A stretch of 5,831 nucleotides of DNA from Streptosporangiaceae bacterium (GTDB taxonomy: Bacteria; Actinomycetota; Actinomycetes; Streptosporangiales; Streptosporangiaceae), in the NCBI GenBank assembly GCA_030043395.1, contig JASHXW010000239.1, forward strand, positions 1 through 5,831, given 5' to 3'. The notes beneath the pieces are model-generated. The model was not told the origin of the DNA. It did not search any database and saw only the letters and a list, made by a program, of their open reading frames with translations. Positions 1 through 3,570 of this stretch are shown here, one piece after another (position 1 is the stretch's first letter; every line of letters starts with the position of its first letter). The position numbers and the translations under genes were made by a program.

Positions 1-150
1 CGGGCGCTGCTGCTCGAATGGCTGGCAAGGGTTTACCGGCTGGCGCAGTCGTACGGCGATCCCGTTGTCCTGTCGGCGGCCGAGCTCGACGAGGTAGCCG
101 CCGAGGCGCATCGGCGCGGATACGGCACGCGGCGAGGTGAGCGCGGCTAG
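1..150 (+). CDS. C-terminal end of an unrecognised protein (5' end outside window)
   Basis: An open frame runs from the window edge to a TAG at 148-150 and gives 49 residues beginning RALLLEWLARVYRLAQSYGD. About four fifths of its third codon positions are G or C, as expected for a real gene in this genome. The visible part is predicted mostly helical: an amphipathic stretch with LLLEWLARVYRLA, then VLSAAELDEVAAEAHRRGY, ending in a basic Arg/Gly-rich tail. I do not recognise a family from this tail and assign no function. The frame ends exactly where the minus-strand kinase similarity begins (about 152), so the tail may have been reshaped by a rearrangement. The neighbouring downstream gene is over 350 nt away, so an operon with it is unlikely. 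Confidence 0.6.
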   Translation, partial: RALLLEWLARVYRLAQSYGDPVVLSAAELDEVAAEAHRRGYGTRRGERG

Positions 151-151
151 T

Positions 152-343
152 TGCCGCCGCCCTGGGTTCGCGTAGGTCAGCGACTGGGAGCCGGCCAGCG
201 GCGTATTCGGGGCGCAGCCGCTTCACGGCGATGGGCCGCCTCAGAACCAGGTCCTCGCCTCGCCAGACCTCGCCGACAGCGCCGCTGGCGATGCGGCTGT
301 CCAGCCGGTACCGGCCAGCGAGAGCGAGGCTGCTTTCAGACAT
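152..343 (-). pseudogene. Ser/Thr protein kinase N-lobe remnant (Hanks type, truncated)
   Basis: Reading leftwards from an ATG at 343-341 gives a typical start of an actinobacterial PknB-like kinase. It has a GRYRLDSRI lead-in (residues 10-18), a glycine-rich ATP loop ASGAVGEVWRG (19-29; the usual G-x-G-x-x-G appears as S-G-A-V-G), and the beta-3 strand IAVKRLRPEYA (38-48) with K41 as the invariant ATP-contacting lysine. A weaker stretch LREPRAAA (57-64) resembles the alpha-C helix with its Glu. Similarity stops there. The frame stays open to the window edge but shows no HRD, DFG or APE motif, and the + strand gene tail occupies that DNA. An intact kinase domain needs about 260 residues, so this cannot be active. 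There is no convincing ribosome site before the ATG. The most likely reading is a gene remnant left by deletion or recombination; a short expressed fragment is less likely. The kinase identity is confident; the pseudogene status rests on the missing C-terminal part. Confidence 0.72.
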
Positions 344-467
344 GGAACCCGACACTACCCGGCGTGAGCGAATGGATGCGGCTTGCGAGTGACCTGGCTG
401 GCATGGTCGCCGCAGAGGCCGCAGTAACGCCCGGCGGACGTCCGTCGCTGTAGTCGGTGTTGTCAGC

Positions 468-485
468 GGCCTCACTCCCGAGGCC
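468..485 (+). promoter_or_regulatory. Leader hairpin before the secreted-protein gene
   Basis: GGCCTC (468-473) and GAGGCC (480-485) form a perfect 6-bp stem with loop ACTCCC. It lies 6 nt before the ribosome site of the gene starting at 504. There is no T-run, so it is not a standard terminator. It could stabilise the mRNA 5' end or tune translation. The structure is seen; the role is inferred. No convincing -35/-10 pair is visible between 344 and 467. Confidence 0.35.
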
Positions 486-491
486 CGAAAC

Positions 492-498
492 AAAGGAG
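492..498 (+). promoter_or_regulatory. Ribosome binding site AAAGGAG
   Basis: AAAGGAG sits 5 nt before the ATG at 504 and is one of the clearest Shine-Dalgarno sequences in the window. It fixes the start of the secreted Ig-like protein and argues against the long minus-strand frame over the same DNA. Confidence 0.75.
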
Positions 499-503
499 CG
501 CAG

Positions 504-926
504 ATGCTCACATCTGTCAAGGCCAAGCTCGCCGTCGCGGTAGCTGCGACTGCGATCGCGACCGCCGGGGCGGCGACGGCGACTGGCGTCGCTGACGCGG
601 CAACGACGCACCCCTCGGGCCGGGTCCCGACCGCGTTGTCGATCACGGCCAATACCCCCGTGGGCGTGCACCACCTGACCTTCGCCAAGATCAGCGGGCA
701 GCTGACCTCCGGCAACTCGCCGCTGCGCCTCAAGGCGGTCTGGGTCGAGCGGCAGCGCCCGAACGGCCACTGGTTCCCGGTACGGGCCAAGCTCACGCGC
801 CTGCATGGCTGGGTGCGGTTCCGGGTGGTCGAGCGCAGGACCACTAACTTCAGGCTGCTGTACCGGGGCAGCCTGAACTTCAAGCCGGCCGTGAGCGCCC
901 CGATCACGATCACTGCCGCGAGCTGA
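504..926 (+). CDS. Small secreted single Ig-like domain protein
   Basis: The 140-residue product starts with a Sec signal peptide: Lys6 and Lys8, a hydrophobic Ala/Val/Thr stretch at about 9-30, and an A-D-A cleavage site at 30-32. The mature part is about 108 residues with no cysteine. Residues 44-138 have alternating beta-strand character typical of bacterial Ig-like domains found in actinobacterial exported proteins: a SITANTPV opening strand, GQLTSGNSPL, W90-x-P92-V93, a conserved Gly102, TNFRLLYRG, and a closing strand APITITA. It aligns with residues 211-300 of the membrane protein encoded at 1642-2820, with only two one-residue shifts. The start is fixed by AAAGGAG 5 nt upstream. It is likely secreted or loosely wall-bound; its binding partner is unknown. 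The sigma-factor gene follows after 92 nt on the same strand, so co-transcription is possible. Exported Ig-like fold: confident. Molecular role: unknown. Confidence 0.85.
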   Translation: MLTSVKAKLAVAVAATAIATAGAATATGVADAATTHPSGRVPTALSITANTPVGVHHLTFAKISGQLTSGNSPLRLKAVWVERQRPNGHWFPVRAKLTRLHGWVRFRVVERRTTNFRLLYRGSLNFKPAVSAPITITAAS

Positions 927-963
927 GTCAGGACCAGGCTCTCGCGTCGGCGGGCGGAAAGTT

Positions 964-983
964 CGGATTTGCAATCAGATCCG
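964..983 (+). promoter_or_regulatory. Dyad / hairpin upstream of the sigma-factor gene
   Basis: CGGATTTG (964-971) and CAGATCCG (976-983) pair over 8 positions, with one G-U wobble if transcribed, around a CAAT loop. It lies 37 nt after the stop at 926 and 35 nt before the sigma-factor start. No T-run follows on the + strand, so terminator function would be atypical. As DNA it is a 20-bp near-palindrome in the right place for an operator controlling the sigma operon. The symmetry is seen; the function is not known. Confidence 0.35.
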
Positions 984-1018
984 ATGCCGTCCGCCGATGT
1001 GGGAACCTTGCTGACGCG

Positions 1019-1645
1019 ATGGTGAGCAATACCGGTGACCTGCACGAGGCGCTGGCCCTGGCAAGGTCGGGTGACGAGGCCGGCTTTCTGCGGCTGTGGC
1101 GCAACCTCCAGCCGAGGCTGCTGCGCTACCTGCGGGTTCTTGGCTGCGCCGATCCAGACGACGTGGCCAGCGAGACCTGGCTGCAGGTGGTCAGGGACCT
1201 GCACAGCTTCAGCGGCGGCGAGTCCGACTTCCGCGGCTGGCTGTTCACGATCGGCAGGCACCGCGCCATCGACGCGGCCAGGGCGAGTTCCCGCCGCCCG
1301 GCCAGCCCGATGAGCCCCGACCTGGACGCGCTGCCTGATGAGGAGCATGTCGAAGGCCGGGTGATCGAGGGCATCTCGACCCGAGCGGCCATCGCCCTGC
1401 TCAGCCAGCTCTCCAAGGAGCAGGCCGAAGCGGTCGCCTTGCGCGTCATCGCCGGCCTCGAGACAGCGGACGTGGCGCGAATTCTCGGCAAGTCGACCGG
1501 ATCCGTGCGCGTCGCGCTGCACCGGGGGCTCAAGACGCTGGCTGCCGATCCGGCGGTGCGGGCCCTGGCCGGAGGCGTCCGGTTCGCCGGTCCGGATCAC
1601 GTGTCCACGGGCAGCATGCGGACTACCGGGGAGGTGGACCAGTGA
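1019..1645 (+). CDS. ECF-family RNA polymerase sigma factor
   Basis: The 208-residue product has the two-domain layout of extracytoplasmic-function sigma factors, which direct RNA polymerase to dedicated promoters. Region 2 covers about 22-93, with the core-binding helix DPDDVASETWLQVVRDLHSF (45-64) and the -10-recognition segment FRGWLFTIGRHRAIDAARAS (71-90). A short linker follows (94-120). Region 4 covers about 122-176, with IALLSQLSKEQAEAVALRVI and the helix-turn-helix ETADVARILGKSTGSVRVAL (148-167) for -35 recognition. A 30-residue tail follows. No extra C-terminal SnoaL-like domain is present. Start: ATG 1019 is the only ATG in frame near the region-2 boundary. Its ribosome site is poor, and GTG 1022 is an alternative. 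The TGA overlaps the GTG of the next gene (GTGA), indicating translational coupling, a classic sigma/anti-sigma arrangement. The ECF subgroup and target promoters cannot be named from the sequence alone. Confidence 0.93.
   Translation: MVSNTGDLHEALALARSGDEAGFLRLWRNLQPRLLRYLRVLGCADPDDVASETWLQVVRDLHSFSGGESDFRGWLFTIGRHRAIDAARASSRRPASPMSPDLDALPDEEHVEGRVIEGISTRAAIALLSQLSKEQAEAVALRVIAGLETADVARILGKSTGSVRVALHRGLKTLAADPAVRALAGGVRFAGPDHVSTGSMRTTGEVDQ
1628..1634 (+). promoter_or_regulatory. Ribosome binding site GGGGAGG for the GTG-started membrane gene
   Basis: GGGGAGG lies inside the end of the sigma-factor gene, 7 nt before GTG 1642. It supports this GTG as the true start and the 4-nt overlap with the upstream stop codon. 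Confidence 0.7.
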
Positions 1646-2820
1646 GCGGCGACCTGCCTGAGAAGTTCACCTCAGACCCCGCGATCAGCGCGCTGCTAGG
1701 AGCGCTGACCGCCGAGCCGGCCTCTGGCGAGCTAGCGGGCGAGCAAGCAGCGCTGAGCATGTTCCGCGGCAACTACAACACGGCGCCGCTCCCGGCCGCT
1801 CCGCCCGTGGCCACTGCGCAGGGCGGTCCGCAAGACGCCAGGCAGGCTGCCAATGGCCAGCCCACCAGCCGGCTTCCGCGAAGGAGCCGCGGCGGTTCGA
1901 TCTGGTCGCCAGCCCGGCGGCTCAGGCTCGGCCTCGCTGCCGCGGCCGCTGCTGCCGTGATCGGCTCGGTGAGCGCCGCGTATGCCGCCGCGCTGCCGCC
2001 ACCGGTGCAGCACTTCGCGCACGAGATACTCGGCTTCGCTGGCGTCCCCGATTCACGCCAGTCCTCTCAGTCAGCGACGGTGCCCGGCGGATCAAGCTCG
2101 CACGGGGCCTCCCGACACCCGCGGGCGACCGGAACTGGCCACCCTTCCTCAAGTCCGGCCACGCCGCGACCAAGCAGCGGGTCTCAGTCCGCGCCGGCGA
2201 AGCGGTCAGCGTCGGCGAGCCCGAGTCCGAGTCCGTCCGCCACCTCCTCAGGAGCCCCTGGCACTGAACAGCTCGCGATCAGCGCGGCCTCCACCCAGAT
2301 CGCCGCCGGTGCCACGGCGGTGCTGACGGGCCAGGCCACGCAGGGCGGCAAGCCAGTGGCCAATGCCACGCTGACGCTTCTCGAGCGGACCGTGGCCCGG
2401 CCACGCTGGCGTCCGGTTGGCTCTGCCGTGACATCAGCGGCGGGCGACGCGGTCGTGGACGTCAGCGACCTGGCCACGAACGCCGTCTTCAGGTTCACCG
2501 ATGCCAAGGGCGGCATTAGCGGAAGGGTGATCGTCACAGTCGTGCCCGCTGTGACGCTGCAGCTCACAACAGGGCCGCACGGGCGCGTAGATGCTCTGGT
2601 CGTCAGCTCGCCCTACGCCCAGCCGCGGAATTTCGTGTTGCTCCAGGTGCAAGCTGGCAGCGGCTGGGTGACCATCCGGGAGCGACGCATCGGCGTCGGT
2701 CTCAGCAGGACGTTCCTGGTCCGGGCGCGACGGCTGGAGGGCCGTACGGTCCGGGCCGTGCTGCCAGCCACGCTCCGCCACGCGGCCGGGTTGAGCAACT
2801 TGGTGACAGCTCCAGACTGA
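1642..2820 (+). CDS. Single-pass membrane protein paired with ECF sigma factor; putative anti-sigma-like sensor with external Ig-like units
   Basis: The 392-residue product has four parts. The N-terminal head (1-95) includes ISALLGALTA and ELAGEQAALSMFRG, a pattern I associate with membrane proteins encoded beside actinobacterial ECF sigma factors, and a basic stretch (Arg77-Arg95). One transmembrane helix follows (about 96-117, Ala/Val-rich), then ALPPPVQHFAHEILG (117-131), a Ser/Pro/Thr-rich spacer (about 136-208, including SPSPSPS from CCGAGT repeats at 2221-2232), and two Ig-like beta units (about 211-302 and 303-392). Basic residues before the helix favour head-inside, Ig-outside topology. 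The protein contains no cysteine and no HxxxCxxC motif, so it is not a zinc-binding anti-sigma factor. Coupling to the sigma gene through a GTGA overlap argues that it controls that sigma factor, presumably by holding it at the membrane until an envelope signal arrives. That role is inferred. Unit 1 aligns with the secreted protein at 504-926. It could instead be a sigma-dependent surface protein without anti-sigma activity. Confidence 0.82.
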   Translation: MSGDLPEKFTSDPAISALLGALTAEPASGELAGEQAALSMFRGNYNTAPLPAAPPVATAQGGPQDARQAANGQPTSRLPRRSRGGSIWSPARRLRLGLAAAAAAAVIGSVSAAYAAALPPPVQHFAHEILGFAGVPDSRQSSQSATVPGGSSSHGASRHPRATGTGHPSSSPATPRPSSGSQSAPAKRSASASPSPSPSATSSGAPGTEQLAISAASTQIAAGATAVLTGQATQGGKPVANATLTLLERTVARPRWRPVGSAVTSAAGDAVVDVSDLATNAVFRFTDAKGGISGRVIVTVVPAVTLQLTTGPHGRVDALVVSSPYAQPRNFVLLQVQAGSGWVTIRERRIGVGLSRTFLVRARRLEGRTVRAVLPATLRHAAGLSNLVTAPD

Positions 2821-2933
2821 AACCGCAGGTCAGGGTAGGTCAATGCCAGGTATGCACCGGGCACGGGAAGCGTAACGCCTGGCCGCCTCGGGTAAGGGGA
2901 GCAGGCGGGCTCGGACTGACACGAGGGGGAGTC
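2821..2933 (+). promoter_or_regulatory. Leader region of the lipoprotein gene with direct repeats and hairpin
   Basis: This 113-nt gap separates the membrane-protein stop from the lipoprotein start. AGGTCA occurs at 2827-2832 and again at 2837-2842, exactly 10 bp apart, so both lie on the same helix face; a partial AGGTA follows at 2848. GCCAGG (2845-2850) can pair with CCTGGC (2878-2883), and CCGCCT (2883-2888) with AGGCGG (2903-2908); neither has a T-run. A GGGAAG at 2865-2870 resembles an ECF -35 element, but no matching -10 stands out. The repeats could be a regulator site; this is unproven. Confidence 0.3.
2923..2930 (+). promoter_or_regulatory. Ribosome binding site GAGGGGGA
   Basis: GAGGGGGA ends 3 nt before ATG 2934; its GAGG core at 2923-2926 is 7 nt from the start codon. 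It sets the start of the lipoprotein so that the signal peptide has a normal length. Confidence 0.65.
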
Positions 2934-3485
2934 ATGAAGACCCTGGCAGCTCTTATCAGCACGGCTGCGCTAGCCGCAGGGCTGGGCGCCTGTTCGTCCA
3001 CCACCACCCCGAGCAGCTCATCGACGCACAAGACCGGCACAGAGATCGTGTACGGGAAGGTCACCGGCGCAGCCGCGCTGGCCTCGAGCCCTGTGTTCCA
3101 CCTGAAGCTCACCGGGCCGGTCACCACCACAGCCACGACCTCTCTCGGCGGAACGCCCAAGAAGGGCGCTGCGCACACCTTCAAGACCGGGCAGGGAAAC
3201 CTAACCCTGAGGCTGACCAGCCCCGGCAAGACATCGGGCGCGCTCAAGGATCCATCGACATGCAAGTTCGCGTACACGACGCGAGTGCCGCTGACAGTGG
3301 ACGGCGCCCAGAGCACGGGCAAGTTCGCCGGAGCGACCGGGTCCGGCCAGGCTGCGGTGGTGTTCTCCGGGAACCTGCCCAAGCTCAGCAACGGCAAGTG
3401 CAACGTGAGTAGTAACGCAGCCCCGACTACGAAGACCGCCGCAGGCGTCTTCGCGGTGACGATGAAACTGACGGTGAAACACTAG
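2934..3485 (+). CDS. Small secreted lipoprotein, family not recognised
   Basis: The 183-residue product has a lipoprotein signal peptide: Lys2, a hydrophobic stretch 4-17, and a lipobox L17-G18-A19-C20. Cys20 should be lipidated and anchored to the outer face of the cytoplasmic membrane. A Ser/Thr-rich tether (21-35) follows, then a beta-rich domain (about 36-183) with alternating strands such as VFHLKLTGPV, NLTLRLTSPG, CKFAYTTRVPLTV, AAVVFSGNLPK and GVFAVTMKLTV. Cys110 and Cys156 are the only other cysteines and could form a disulfide. A glycine turn KFAGATGSGQA (130-140) is of a kind common in small secreted beta-barrels, but I cannot name a family. It follows the sigma/membrane-protein pair on the same strand after 113 nt with its own leader, so it may be a separate transcript or an envelope target of the sigma factor. 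The long minus-strand frame across it is a shadow. Confidence 0.85.
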   Translation: MKTLAALISTAALAAGLGACSSTTTPSSSSTHKTGTEIVYGKVTGAAALASSPVFHLKLTGPVTTTATTSLGGTPKKGAAHTFKTGQGNLTLRLTSPGKTSGALKDPSTCKFAYTTRVPLTVDGAQSTGKFAGATGSGQAAVVFSGNLPKLSNGKCNVSSNAAPTTKTAAGVFAVTMKLTVKH

Positions 3486-3505
3486 AGCCACCAAGCTGGT
3501 TCGGC

Positions 3506-3525
3506 ATGCGGCTGTCCAGCCGCGT
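3506..3525. terminator. Hairpin between convergent genes, putative bidirectional terminator
   Basis: ATGCGGCT (3506-3513) and AGCCGCGT (3518-3525) pair over 8 positions (one G-U wobble) around a GTCC loop. The site lies between the lipoprotein stop (3485) and the end of the opposing regulator (3571). No T-run flanks it on either strand, which is common for terminators in G+C-rich actinobacteria. Position favours a shared terminator. The first 17 bases of this element recur exactly at 291-307. Confidence 0.45.
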
Positions 3526-3570
3526 CGACGTGTTACGTGAATTCTGACTCGGCCCGGTCGCCCGCCAGGC

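Noticed and set aside
344..349. GGAACC as an ECF-type -35 element before the secreted-protein gene
   Set aside because: No recognisable ECF -10 motif follows at the right spacing, and the site overlaps the start of the kinase remnant.
435..444. Perfect palindrome CGGACGTCCG as an operator
   Set aside because: A 10-bp palindrome is expected by chance at appreciable frequency in such G+C-rich DNA, and no second copy was seen in the window.
151..453. Plus-strand 100-codon open frame
   Set aside because: The Arg/Ala-rich product has no signal or domain, it begins directly after a stop with no clear ribosome site, and the minus strand here shows real kinase similarity.
336..974. Long minus-strand open frame of 212 codons
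   Set aside because: It lies opposite the secreted-protein gene, which has a clear ribosome site, signal peptide and Ig-like domain. The minus-strand product is low-complexity, Arg/Pro/Gly-rich, with no recognisable domain.
1001..1007. GGGAACC as an ECF-type -35 element for sigma autoregulation
   Set aside because: A -10 element 16-17 nt later would fall inside the sigma gene, after its only usable start, and no matching -10 motif is present there.
2221..2238. CCGAGT tandem hexamers as a regulatory or CRISPR-like repeat
   Set aside because: There are only two exact copies inside the coding sequence, where they encode the Ser-Pro spacer of the membrane protein.
2840..3403. Minus-strand 187-codon open frame across the lipoprotein gene
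   Set aside because: It is a shadow of the lipoprotein gene, whose lipobox and ribosome site are convincing.
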